Below, one piece after another: positions 36,837-44,396 of a stretch of 64,000 nucleotides of DNA (position 1 is the stretch's first letter; each line of letters opens with the position of its first letter). The translations under genes were made by a program, and so were the position numbers. This DNA is from a virus. Where the stretch lies: positions 1 to 64,000 of IMG/VR virus record IMGVR_UViG_3300010391_000222. One strand, 5' to 3'. The notes under the pieces were generated by a model. That model was not told the origin of the DNA. It did not search any database and worked only from the letters and a program-made list of their open reading frames with translations.

Positions 36837-37588
36837 TGTAAAACTTTGATATCCTTTGCAGCTTCTTCTAGGACACTCCTAAGATAATGATTAAATACTT
36901 CAGAGTACTTACACTCTGGTTTCATTAAAGGTGATCCTTCCGTATAGTGTATTGCTCTTATGTCCCATTCCTTGATTCTCTTTTCCGTATGATCAGGAAT
37001 AGTATTCCAACCTTCATGAAGTTCTCCTATATCTTCATCCTTAAGCCAACCAAAGGAGTGTAACCACGATCCGTCCTTTGTATTTACTTCTTCTAGTGAG
37101 GGCATACACTTTGGATTTTGCATGTTAAAGATCATGAAAGAACTCCAAAGTTTTTTGTTATAATTGACTTGAACTTGATTGTCCATTTTAATTACATTAG
37201 GAGAAGCATAATCATGATGGACACACCATAAAGGCTTATCTTCGATATCTATTTCGTTGAATAATGAATATAAGTCCCTAATATAAACAAAGTCAGAATC
37301 AGTAAAGATACAAGGATCATTGGCTCTGACACCCAGATAACGAGCATAGTGAGGAACAAGAAAGCGAGTAAAGGCAAACTGTGTACTAAAAGGTCTTTGA
37401 TCTTCTGCATCTTCAGTTATCCCTTTCGATGTAATACGCCATTCTCTATTGAATAATCCAATGTTTCTTAGTTCTCTATGCTTTAAATAGTAAATACTAA
37501 TGGGTTTACTAGCAGTATCTAAGATACTCTCTCGACATACTTTAGCTGCAAGGTCTTGTCGGTCGTCATAGCCGATAAAGACATGCAA
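36833..37588 (-). CDS. Glycosyltransferase (GT8-like)
   Basis: I prefer TTG 37588, seven bases after the stop of the previous gene, which gives MHVFIGYDDRQDLAAKVC, a family-like beginning. An upstream TTG at 37672 would add a Lys-rich tail and overlap the DUF3310 gene by 77 bases. CIFTDSDFVYIRDLYSLF is the metal-binding D-x-D region, and WSSFMIFNMQNP and IPDHTEKRIKEWDIRAIHYT are the later conserved blocks, with the His near the end as in GT8. It is the first gene of the sugar block in transcription order. Confidence 0.75.
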   Translation of the reverse strand: MHVFIGYDDRQDLAAKVCRESILDTASKPISIYYLKHRELRNIGLFNREWRITSKGITEDAEDQRPFSTQFAFTRFLVPHYARYLGVRANDPCIFTDSDFVYIRDLYSLFNEIDIEDKPLWCVHHDYASPNVIKMDNQVQVNYNKKLWSSFMIFNMQNPKCMPSLEEVNTKDGSWLHSFGWLKDEDIGELHEGWNTIPDHTEKRIKEWDIRAIHYTEGSPLMKPECKYSEVFNHYLRSVLEEAAKDIKVLQ

Positions 37589-37595
37589 GTGTCTT

Positions 37596-37901
37596 TCAGA
37601 TTGCTTCTTTAGTCTCTTTTGAGGCACTGGTTTTTTTAATATACTTTCTTTTTGTTTTCTTTGTCTTATCAATGTAATGTACTTCTGATTGTATTCCGTA
37701 TTGATCTTCTAACAACATTTGTGCGTAATGAATGCATTTCTTAATATCTTCTGCTTGGTTCTTGATCTTATGACGACAAAGGTACTTAAGCATGTTACCT
37801 TCGTGCCAATCAAGTTTATTTTTTACAATAAAATCTATTGGTTCAATAGTAAGATTTTTATAAGGCGATTTTCCTACTTGTTGATTTCTTACTTTTGTCA
37901 T
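37596..37901 (-). CDS. DUF3310 small protein
   Basis: The 101-residue protein has EPIDFIVKNKLDWHEGNMLKYL and KNQAEDIKKCIHYAQML. The pattern I-x-(P/x)-I-D-F-I, E-G-N-x-x-K-Y-L-x-R defines the DUF3310 family, frequent near phage nucleotide and replication genes and sometimes fused to nucleotide kinases. Biochemical activity is not known. A Lys/Thr-rich tail follows. Confidence 0.7.
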   Translation of the reverse strand: MTKVRNQQVGKSPYKNLTIEPIDFIVKNKLDWHEGNMLKYLCRHKIKNQAEDIKKCIHYAQMLLEDQYGIQSEVHYIDKTKKTKRKYIKKTSASKETKEAI

Positions 37902-38086
37902 TATGTATTATCTTTGACTATATCTTTAGCATATTGTTCAGCAGTATACGTATCACTATTACCAAAATAACCACAACCTACACCATCTTCATAAGCTTTT
38001 AAAATTAATTTATATAGTTCTATTCTAAATTCTGTCTTAGCTTTTTCTATTGCTTCGAAATAATCTATAAGCAATGCATTTTTCAT
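37901..38086 (-). CDS. Hypothetical protein
   Basis: The 61-residue protein has an N-terminal helix (LLIDYFEAIEKAKTEFRIELY) and a GVGCGYFGNSDTYTAEQYAK end. AAGGA precedes the ATG, and the first 50 bases overlap the preceding gene. No function recognised. Confidence 0.5.
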   Translation of the reverse strand: MKNALLIDYFEAIEKAKTEFRIELYKLILKAYEDGVGCGYFGNSDTYTAEQYAKDIVKDNT

Positions 38087-38231
38087 AAAGATTTATCCTT
38101 GTTTTTAAGATTTCATTTTCATATAATATATCAAATATCCATTTATTTTCTTTATATACTTTTTCTACAATTGGTTCTATTTGTTGTTTAAGATTTTCTC
38201 TCCAAAATTCGAGAGCATGTTTAGAAATCAT
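38037..38231 (-). CDS. Hypothetical protein
   Basis: The 64-residue amphipathic helical protein (HALEFWRENLKQQIEPIVEK) starts at an ATGA overlap with the previous stop. Its last 50 bases overlap the next gene, which has its own ribosome site, so both appear translated. No known family. Confidence 0.45.
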   Translation of the reverse strand: MISKHALEFWRENLKQQIEPIVEKVYKENKWIFDILYENEILKTRINLYEKCIAYRLFRSNRKS

Positions 38232-38446
38232 AATGTTTTATTTTCCATGGCATTAATTTCTGCTTCTACTTTATGTAACAAGTCTCTAATTTCTTGAAAC
38301 TTAGGAGCTAATACATCCAATCCATCGTTACTAATAGGCATATTTTTATTCAAATACCTACTTAGAGTAGCTAGTTCATGCGTAGTACGTCTTATGAGCG
38401 GTTGCCACCTATTCTCATAGAATATCTTCCATTTGATAGGACCCAT
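38228..38446 (-). CDS. Hypothetical protein
   Basis: The 72-residue helical protein (RRTTHELATLSRYLNK; PKFQEIRDLLHKVEAEINAM) sits directly after the ribonucleotide reductase gene, sharing its stop base. It may belong to the same transcript. No recognised motif. Confidence 0.5.
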   Translation of the reverse strand: MGPIKWKIFYENRWQPLIRRTTHELATLSRYLNKNMPISNDGLDVLAPKFQEIRDLLHKVEAEINAMENKTL

Positions 38447-40209
38447 TATCCACAGGACCTCTGACCTGTTTCTTTGTCGATATAACAGGAAAGACTTTCT
38501 TGTTCGTCATCAAGTATTTCCTTGTAGCCGATTTCTTTGAAATCGCTTCGATCTTTTTCATGAGTTAATATACCCTTGCGTTTGCCATTTACGTTAAAAG
38601 TGCTAAGACCTTTTGCTCCACCACGCCATGCTTGTGAATATAATTCTTTAAAATCAGTCCAGGGCATCTTATTAGAGACATTGCAGGTTTTGGACACGGC
38701 ACTATCTACATATGTCTGGGCTAACAGAAGAACGCTAAGATGTTCCTGGGCTGTACATTCGTCGGCTGTCTTACTGACTATTCTATGTTCTCTAAAGGCA
38801 TAATCACTAAAAAACTCGGTTATTGGTCCTTTTAAAGTATTTACCTTTCTGTGATATCCAAGACTCCATACAGGTTCAATACCGCTGGAGACATTATCAG
38901 CGGTAATACTAATTGTACCAGTAGGCGCAATGCTTGTCAAGTGACTATTTCTTATTCCATGTTTTTCTATTTGTTCCTTAATCTCTTTAGGTAATGTCTC
39001 TATAAACTTACCTTGTAAATATTGTTCTCTTTCAAAGAGGGGAAAAGAACCTTTTTCTCTAGCTAAATTAATAGATTCTTCATAACTATAATCTCTAAGA
39101 GTTCTAAGAACTGCTCCTAGAAACTTAAGTGACTTATTTGATCCATAAGAAAATCCTAATATCTCAGACGCATTAGCAAATCCTGTAATACCAAGACCCA
39201 TACGTCTTTTATTTAAAGCTTCTTCTTTTTGAGCAGCTAGAGGATACATAGATTTCTCTATGACGTTATCCATAGCCCGAATAATAATATGAATATCGTG
39301 TATAAAACGCCTATAGTCAAAGACTAATTCTCCTTCTATATTCTTATCTACATATTTTACTAAGTTAAAAGACCCTAAAAGACAAGCTCCATTGGCAGGA
39401 AGGGGCTGTTCTGAGCAAGGGTTAGTAGTTTGTATATACTCACAATACCATAGATTGTTCCAATGGTTAATTGTGTCTAGAAAGATTACCCCTGGTTCGG
39501 CAAAATTCCAAGTAGATTTCATAATGTCATTCCATAGTTCTACGGAATCTACTTGTAAATAATCCTTCCCATTGAATTTTAACGAGAATTTCTCTTTATT
39601 ATCAAGAGCTTGCATAAAATCATCAGTAATACCTACCGAAAGATTAAAAGCAGTTAAAGAATGGTCATTTTGTTTAGCTTGAACAAACTCTAGAATATCG
39701 GGGTGCCATACGGGCAAAACACCCATCTGTGCGCCTCTACGATGCCCAGCAGAGCTTACAGTCTTACAGACAGCATCATAGATATGCATAAAGCTTACGG
39801 GGCCACTAGCAAGGCTTCCTAGGGACTTTATAAGATCATTCCTAGGACGAAGACTTCCAAAATTATACCCTACGCCACCACCCCTGCGCATAGTTTCGGC
39901 AGCTTCGGTTGCTCTTTCCATAATCCCTGTAGGACCAGTGAAATTATCATTGATATCCCCTGAGACAAAACAATTATAAAGAGTTACAGCTTTATTGCTT
40001 CCAGCACCTGTTTGTATCCTTCCTGCTGGTAGAAACCTTTGATTTAAAAGGATTTCTAGGAGTTCTCTTTGATGAACAGAATTATCAGAAAGAGCACTAG
40101 CTACTCTAATCATTGATTGTTCAAAGGATTCCTCAGGTAAACGATACTTTTCTTTATGAATTTGTTGTGAAATCTTCAACTTTGGCCCAAATACGGTATT
40201 TTGATCCAT
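38446..40209 (-). CDS. nrdJ: Class II (adenosylcobalamin-dependent) ribonucleotide reductase
   Basis: The 587-residue protein converts ribonucleotides to deoxyribonucleotides. It shows the NrdJ order: FLPAGRIQTGAG, the first redox Cys in TLYNCFVSGD, GGGVGYNFGSLRP, SSAGHRRGAQMG, the radical-site loop TNPCSEQPLPANGACLLGSF, and IAPTGTISITADNVSSGIEP. The two Cys in the end (SLSCYIDKETGQRSCG) serve re-reduction. No separate small subunit or activase is needed for class II. The dependence on cobalamin fits oxygen-independent use. A structured leader lies just upstream (40219-40316). Confidence 0.9.
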   Translation of the reverse strand: MDQNTVFGPKLKISQQIHKEKYRLPEESFEQSMIRVASALSDNSVHQRELLEILLNQRFLPAGRIQTGAGSNKAVTLYNCFVSGDINDNFTGPTGIMERATEAAETMRRGGGVGYNFGSLRPRNDLIKSLGSLASGPVSFMHIYDAVCKTVSSAGHRRGAQMGVLPVWHPDILEFVQAKQNDHSLTAFNLSVGITDDFMQALDNKEKFSLKFNGKDYLQVDSVELWNDIMKSTWNFAEPGVIFLDTINHWNNLWYCEYIQTTNPCSEQPLPANGACLLGSFNLVKYVDKNIEGELVFDYRRFIHDIHIIIRAMDNVIEKSMYPLAAQKEEALNKRRMGLGITGFANASEILGFSYGSNKSLKFLGAVLRTLRDYSYEESINLAREKGSFPLFEREQYLQGKFIETLPKEIKEQIEKHGIRNSHLTSIAPTGTISITADNVSSGIEPVWSLGYHRKVNTLKGPITEFFSDYAFREHRIVSKTADECTAQEHLSVLLLAQTYVDSAVSKTCNVSNKMPWTDFKELYSQAWRGGAKGLSTFNVNGKRKGILTHEKDRSDFKEIGYKEILDDEQESLSCYIDKETGQRSCG

Positions 40210-40218
40210 TTAATTCTC

Positions 40219-40316
40219 CCTAGGATTTTAAGACCCGAGAGAATTCCCAGGCTTTGTGTTAGCCGATTGTAAGACAATCGTATCAGTGAAACTCCAAGTA
40301 TAACACATGACCTAGG
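40219..40316 (-). ncRNA. Structured leader RNA of the reductase gene (nrdJ-motif candidate)
   Basis: The 102-base gap before the reductase holds three nested stems on the leftward transcript: CCTAGG (40219-40224) with CCTAGG (40311-40316); TGTGTTA-type arms 40255-40261 with 40301-40307; and a 7-bp hairpin 40264-40270 with 40274-40280 and an AAG loop on the plus strand. A conserved candidate RNA called the nrdJ motif has been described upstream of class II reductases in environmental and phage DNA. Whether this sequence matches that consensus I cannot test here. It has no T-arm, so it is not a tRNA. Confidence 0.5.
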
Positions 40317-40719
40317 CAGGTTCTTTTGGCGGCTCCTCGTTATCAATAATCTCCTGACCAAATTCTTCATATGGAGTATTTGGACGATCTTTGATTTCTA
40401 TTGCAGTAGTTTCTTGTTCTTCCTTTTTTATGATGATAGATTTTTCCATTTCCAATACTACGGTATCGTCCTTTTGCGATTTACTGTAAAATTCCTTATC
40501 TATAAACAAGGCAAGTCCTTTGTACATAATATCGAATAATTGAATATATCTAAGTCTAAAATTAGGGTCTTGAGATTTCTCTCCTGCTAAAAGAATATTT
40601 CCCATTATTGCAAGAAGCTCTGAGATATTTTTATAGGGTCTTGGTTCAAACAGTCCAAACCAACCGGGTGGTAAATCCGATAAATTAGGTGGTCCAGGAG
40701 GTCCTTGTCCCTTACTCAT
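40312..40719 (-). CDS. Hypothetical protein with proline-rich start
   Basis: The 135-residue protein begins SKGQGPPGPPNLSDLPPGWF, then a helical middle (ISELLAIMGNILLAGEKS) and a charged C-terminus rich in Glu/Pro (NEEPPKEPA). It ends at the foot of the leader RNA. The acidic, disordered tail and the Pro-rich front suggest a protein-binding factor. No family recognised. Confidence 0.55.
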   Translation of the reverse strand: MSKGQGPPGPPNLSDLPPGWFGLFEPRPYKNISELLAIMGNILLAGEKSQDPNFRLRYIQLFDIMYKGLALFIDKEFYSKSQKDDTVVLEMEKSIIIKKEEQETTAIEIKDRPNTPYEEFGQEIIDNEEPPKEPA

Positions 40720-40933
40720 GTATTTCCATTGTTCTAGTTACCATATTATATTTAATATTACTTCTAATACTGTTAATTCTATATCCCCATTGGTCAATGT
40801 CTCTTTCTATCCAGAACTTTGCTTTCCACAATGGAATACCGCGAGAGACATAATAAGACTTGATACGTTCTATAAGTCTATAAGAAGCTTTGATATCTCC
40901 TAGATAATCTATTTGGTTGTATGACTTATTCAA
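40712..40933 (-). CDS. Hypothetical protein
   Basis: The 73-residue protein (YRLIERIKSYYVSRGIPLWK; KFWIERDIDQWGYRI) is aromatic and basic and overlaps the next gene by eight bases. No recognised motif. Confidence 0.5.
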   Translation of the reverse strand: MNKSYNQIDYLGDIKASYRLIERIKSYYVSRGIPLWKAKFWIERDIDQWGYRINSIRSNIKYNMVTRTMEIHE

Positions 40934-40936
40934 AGT

Positions 40937-41014
40937 TTATTCTACCGCTCTATTTATATATGATATAAAAACATAAACAATAATTATTGTCCAAAATATA
41001 AAAAACCATATCAT
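40937..41014 (-). CDS. Membrane micro-peptide (25 aa)
   Basis: ATG 41014 overlaps the TGA of the upstream gene as ATGA, with GAAGGA nine bases before it. The peptide MIWFFIFWTIIIVYVFISYI plus NRAVE is a single membrane helix with a positive end (Arg). Such short helices in phages can regulate lysis or disable host membrane proteins. Confidence 0.6.
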   Translation of the reverse strand: MIWFFIFWTIIIVYVFISYINRAVE

Positions 41015-41415
41015 AATTGGATATCCTTCGATCTTAAGAACTTACATAGTTTTTCAAATTGCATAAATATAGTATATACTTTCTTTGGGTCTAGGAAAGC
41101 CAAATGACATTCGTTACCTTTGCCTGATAATTGTTCGTCAATAAATACTCTTGCTGCATAATATTGAGTCCAGTTCCGTTTAATCATATGATGATGTATT
41201 AAATCTTTTAAATGTTGATCTATTACTGCACGCCATAGTCTTATACAATCTTCATTGTCTACTTCTACAGAACTTACTAAAGGATAGCCCTGGAATAGAC
41301 CATTGTATAATATCCTACGAAGACGTATACTGTACTTTCTTAGTCCCTTATCTTTTGCAGTTTTCTTAAATCTCTTAGATTTTACCAAGGAAATCACTTG
41401 AATTCTTTGATCCAA
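41011..41415 (-). CDS. Hypothetical basic protein
   Basis: The 134-residue protein is basic and helical (KSKRFKKTAKDKGLRKYS; RLWRAVIDQHLKDLIHHHMI). A Cys appears near KGNECHLAFLDPKK. It overlaps the endonuclease I gene by 22 bases, so it may belong to the DNA-processing set. No known family. Confidence 0.5.
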   Translation of the reverse strand: MDQRIQVISLVKSKRFKKTAKDKGLRKYSIRLRRILYNGLFQGYPLVSSVEVDNEDCIRLWRAVIDQHLKDLIHHHMIKRNWTQYYAARVFIDEQLSGKGNECHLAFLDPKKVYTIFMQFEKLCKFLRSKDIQL

Positions 41416-41798
41416 TTCTGTGGGACATTAATACCTACATGATATTTAAATCCATGATGCTTTGTCCAATCGGAATAATAAGTCTCGGAACTCTTAGAAA
41501 ATCTACGGTCTTGTTCAAAGATAATTCTCAAGTCTATCCCAGGATTATAATTTCTTACTGCAAGTAATTTCTTACGATCTGTACTAGAAAATCTGCCTTT
41601 GAATTCAATGTAAACAAAAGAAAGTCCTTTTGGTATTTTAAAGTCAGGCCAATATTTTCTTACTTTTGCAGGTAGTTCATACTCAAGAACCTCTGCTTCA
41701 TACTTAAATTTAATAGAATTCTTACGAAGAATTTTAGCAATCTTTTCTTCGGACCCACTACGGTATGTTTTATTCTTTGCTTTATTAGTAAATCTCAT
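41394..41798 (-). CDS. Endonuclease I (T7 gp3-like Holliday junction resolvase)
   Basis: The 134-residue protein has the gp3 layout: YRSGSEEKIAKILRKNSIKF at the N-terminus with catalytic Glu, VRKYWPDFKIP (the PD motif), YIEFKGRFSSTDRKK (E-x-K with GRF), and ETYYSDWTKHHGFKYHVG, PQNWIKEF near the end. In T7 it cuts branched DNA, resolving junctions before packaging and helping degrade host DNA. Length agrees with the family (about 149 in T7). It lies among other recombination genes, as expected. Confidence 0.9.
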   Translation of the reverse strand: MRFTNKAKNKTYRSGSEEKIAKILRKNSIKFKYEAEVLEYELPAKVRKYWPDFKIPKGLSFVYIEFKGRFSSTDRKKLLAVRNYNPGIDLRIIFEQDRRFSKSSETYYSDWTKHHGFKYHVGINVPQNWIKEFK

Positions 41799-41804
41799 TG
41801 CAAT

Positions 41805-41957
41805 TCAAAACCAATAATTAATCTCTACACCACTATGTTTACAACGATTACAAAACCAATAATCGTAAGAACATTTCCATTCATAATCATTTTTAGTATT
41901 ATAAACTATATGTTTGTGCCAACCAATAAAACATAAGAACTTACGGAGTATCATCAT
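41805..41957 (-). CDS. Small Cys-containing hypothetical protein
   Basis: ATG 41957 has AGGAAA upstream and starts inside the end of the previous gene; an upstream in-frame ATG at 41996 is less likely. The 50-residue product has FLCFIGWHKH, WKCSYDYWFCNRCKHSGVE. The CxxC and the other Cys/His residues suit a zinc ribbon. Confidence 0.55.
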   Translation of the reverse strand: MMILRKFLCFIGWHKHIVYNTKNDYEWKCSYDYWFCNRCKHSGVEINYWF

Positions 41958-42222
41958 TGTTTTTTTCCTGTAAAATATCGGGCGGTTGAAATCCAAATAA
42001 TTTAGGCAATTCTCCTTTAGATATCTTATTATCTTGAATAGTAAGCGATTGAATATAAAAATCCATACCTTGCGCTAGTCCTTGTAAACGGCCAACATTC
42101 ACCATAACTATAGATTCGTCGCGCGGGCTTAAACTTCTTATTGAAGTTAATTCATCGGCAATTTTCATTATTGAAGATTGATAATTTTTTACTATTGTTG
42201 TAACTGTTGGTAATTCATCCAT
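41941..42222 (-). CDS. Hypothetical protein
   Basis: The 93-residue protein (TIVKNYQSSIMKIADELTSI; GRLQGLAQGMDFYIQS) is helical with a flexible acidic end. It overlaps the exonuclease gene by 31 bases. No motif recognised. Confidence 0.5.
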   Translation of the reverse strand: MDELPTVTTIVKNYQSSIMKIADELTSIRSLSPRDESIVMVNVGRLQGLAQGMDFYIQSLTIQDNKISKGELPKLFGFQPPDILQEKNNDDTP

Positions 42223-43073
42223 TTTCTTGGCTCTTTAACTAACTTTGTAAACCAAACTTTATCATGAGCATATTGATTCTCAATTAGGCCCTTGCCTTCA
42301 TTACAATCCTTCCAGCAAAGTTCTTTGAAATCACAGTATGTACATAACTTATTAAGGATCATATTCCCAGACTTACCTAAAGACTTGGGAGCATAGCATT
42401 TTTCGGGAGGAGGTTCTTCATGTTCAAGTGAAATTCTTGCATTTTCTATTTTTAGATTTATGTCGGGAATATCGTATTGAGTATCGAGAAGTAAACTACA
42501 AAGTTCTCCATTTTCTTTATTGATTACGACAAATCCTCCTTTATCGTCGTTATCTTGCTGCATGTACAGACCAAGTTGATATTTATAACCAAAAGGATCG
42601 GAATCATCTTCATTAAGTAAAAAACTTCCGTTAGCAAATTTTTTATAAGAAAATCCAGAAGCACTTTTTATTTCTACCACTACTCCGTCAATACGTGCAT
42701 CTTTCTTTCCAGGAACACCATCTACTTCTACTCGTGCTTGTTCTTCTGTAACGGAATGTCCTGTTTCTTTTGCAAGGAACAAGACAAGTTCTTCTAAGAT
42801 ATTGCCATAAAGAAATCTGATACGATCAGACCCACTAAGTTTCTTATCTCCTTCTGTAGATTTAATCGTATACCAAAGGCGTCTAGGTGGGAGACCAAAG
42901 TTCGAGGCTACTAACTTTTTTTCCTTATTAGACCTTGATCTCCTACCTAGTGCATCTCTGAAAATATCTCCTAGATTTTCTAGGAACTGACTAAGATTAT
43001 CCTCAGAGAATTCTTTGTCCTGATTTTCAAGATATGTATAAATATCAGGGATTAAATCCTTAAACTTAGCCAT
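42192..43073 (-). CDS. PD-(D/E)XK exonuclease with Cys cluster (Cas4/RecB-like)
   Basis: The 293-residue protein has GKKDARIDGVVVEIKSASGF, which gives the D and E-x-K of the nuclease core, then FGYKYQLGLYMQ (the Q-x-x-x-Y motif of RecB-type nucleases). A C-terminal Cys group (CYAPKS, LCTYCDFKELCWKDC) can ligate an iron-sulfur cluster or zinc, as in Cas4 and AddB. In podoviruses such enzymes take the place of T7 gp6 exonuclease in recombination and host DNA breakdown. It is near endonuclease I and SSB. Confidence 0.8.
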   Translation of the reverse strand: MAKFKDLIPDIYTYLENQDKEFSEDNLSQFLENLGDIFRDALGRRSRSNKEKKLVASNFGLPPRRLWYTIKSTEGDKKLSGSDRIRFLYGNILEELVLFLAKETGHSVTEEQARVEVDGVPGKKDARIDGVVVEIKSASGFSYKKFANGSFLLNEDDSDPFGYKYQLGLYMQQDNDDKGGFVVINKENGELCSLLLDTQYDIPDINLKIENARISLEHEEPPPEKCYAPKSLGKSGNMILNKLCTYCDFKELCWKDCNEGKGLIENQYAHDKVWFTKLVKEPRKWMNYQQLQQ

Positions 43074-43079
43074 TTAGGT

Positions 43080-43439
43080 CTATAGTTTTTCTCGTATAAA
43101 TTTAGCAATTTCTTTGAATGTATGTCTAGTCTCAGGTCCAGTACCATCGTTCAATTGAATTAACTTACTTTGAGTTTCTTCAGTAAGACCATATTTCTTT
43201 AAAAGTCTTTCGCTTAAATCTCCTTGTTCATTATCAATAGAATATTGAAGATCGTCTTTACTATAAATCATTGTTTCATTAGGATCAATAGTGCAAAGCA
43301 CTCCTAGACAACAAAACTTTGCATGATTTCCCTTATAACCAGGCACTCTCAAGGCTCCTGTACCTTGTCTAAACTTACCAGATTCCAGTGCTGTTATCCA
43401 TTTCTTTTTCCAAGTAGGATTCATTTTCTTCCAAGCCAT
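43080..43439 (-). CDS. Conserved phage protein with CCLGVLC motif
   Basis: The 119-residue protein has WITALESGKFRQGTGALRV, KFCCLGVLCTIDP, then LIQLNDGTGPE and FKEIAKFIREKL. This set defines a widespread phage protein family of unknown function in which W-x-x-A-L-(x)-S-G-x-(Y/F)-x-Q-(x)-x-G-x-L and Y-C-C-L-G-V-L-C are strongly conserved. It has its own promoter-like site upstream. The Cys trio might bind metal or a substrate; nobody can tell from sequence. Confidence 0.7.
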   Translation of the reverse strand: MAWKKMNPTWKKKWITALESGKFRQGTGALRVPGYKGNHAKFCCLGVLCTIDPNETMIYSKDDLQYSIDNEQGDLSERLLKKYGLTEETQSKLIQLNDGTGPETRHTFKEIAKFIREKL

Positions 43440-43489
43440 TTAATCATACTCCTTGGCTATATAAAATCTAGGATCATTCCTAGTAAATA

Positions 43490-43565
43490 TTCCCTAGATA
43501 TGTATATAGAGGTCTAGACTACTCGTCAAATTAAAGTGTCGGTTCTATATAACATACCTAGGGAA
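43490..43565 (-). promoter_or_regulatory. Long inverted repeat with promoter in the 43440-43569 gap
   Basis: Two arms, 43490-43510 and 43544-43565, pair along about 21 bp with one or two mismatches around a 33-base loop. A promoter-like pair faces left: TTGACG at 43529-43524, a 17-bp spacer and TATACA at 43506-43501. A perfect small hairpin (CTAGGA-TCAT-TCCTAG) lies at 43468-43483 inside the predicted leader of the 43439 gene. This 130-base gap holds no plausible gene. Confidence 0.5.
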
Positions 43566-43569
43566 ACTC

Positions 43570-44100
43570 TTACGCTACAGGTTCTTCTACTTGACCACCA
43601 GGAACTACAAAGCCTCCCGGTACTGCAGCAAGATAGTCCCCCTTGCGTGCTAATTCAGCCTCTGTCGGTACATATCTTACAAGTTCAAGTACCTGGATTT
43701 CCTGAAGAATAGGAGTAACTTCTCCTTCTCCATAGGCCCAGGGCAAGAATCTTACTCGTACCTTTGATCCATTACCTACAAGAATAGAAGGCGGTATTAC
43801 ATTCCTTTGAGAATCAATTACACGGGGGGGTTCACGACCATCTGCGACTTTGCTCTTGATTTGGACATAAGGTCCCTTGAACTTATCATCTGGACCCTTT
43901 GGTTTCTTAATATTTAATCCAAAACTTTGAGCCTTCTTCAATTGTTCCGGTGTATCAAGGACCAAATCAATCTTATAAGCAGGAAGAATTCGATGTTTTG
44001 GATTGCCTTTGTCTGGTCTGTGAATAAAAGTATACATTGCAGAACCCTCAAGGACTTCAAATTTAATTGGTTCTTTCTTAATTGTTGCTTCATTTACCAT
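43570..44100 (-). CDS. Single-stranded DNA-binding protein (T7 gp2.5-like)
   Basis: The 176-residue protein has the layout of podovirus SSBs: beta strands with a basic surface (AYKIDLVLDTPEQLKKA; GPYVQIKSKVADG), then SKVRVRFLPWAYGEG and VTPILQEIQVLELVRY, a pattern seen in gp2.5 and its relatives. The C-terminus is acidic (QVEEPVA) for contact with polymerase and helicase. AAGGA lies before the ATG. It sits one gene from the DNA polymerase. Confidence 0.75.
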   Translation of the reverse strand: MVNEATIKKEPIKFEVLEGSAMYTFIHRPDKGNPKHRILPAYKIDLVLDTPEQLKKAQSFGLNIKKPKGPDDKFKGPYVQIKSKVADGREPPRVIDSQRNVIPPSILVGNGSKVRVRFLPWAYGEGEVTPILQEIQVLELVRYVPTEAELARKGDYLAAVPGGFVVPGGQVEEPVA

Positions 44101-44156
44101 AGATTATTACGCTTATTTTCCTTTCGTGAGTTACATACTACTGTACGTCGCACTCA

Positions 44157-44387
44157 TTACACTACGTCACTTAGTAGATTTTCCAATGCTTCTTTCAATG
44201 AAGCAAAGACATATCCTTTATTAGCCTGAAATGGAGGTCTTGCTCCATCGTTTACTACAAATATTTTATTAACCACCGCACCATTTTCTACTTGTTGGCA
44301 ATTAAATCCTACTAAAGTTACAGTAGAAGTGCCTTGAGGTACTAACAATTCTGCCAATTCTTCTCTTCTCCTTCCTAATAATTTCAT
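44157..44387 (-). CDS. Hypothetical protein
   Basis: The 76-residue protein (GRRREELAELLVPQGTSTVT; KIFVVNDGARPPFQAN) lies nine bases after the polymerase gene. The tail SLKEALENLLSDVV is helical. It may assist the polymerase, but no motif shows this. Confidence 0.5.
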   Translation of the reverse strand: MKLLGRRREELAELLVPQGTSTVTLVGFNCQQVENGAVVNKIFVVNDGARPPFQANKGYVFASLKEALENLLSDVV

Positions 44388-44396
44388 TAGTATATA

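Noticed and set aside
40255-40307. Possible tRNA in the reductase leader
   Set aside because: A 7-bp outer stem and an anticodon-like hairpin exist, but there is no T-arm, and the loop GTCTTAC is not a normal anticodon loop.
40176-40370. 64-codon minus-strand frame covering the gap before the reductase
   Set aside because: It crosses the start of the reductase gene and the leader stems in another frame, has no ribosome site, and its residues look like shadow translation.
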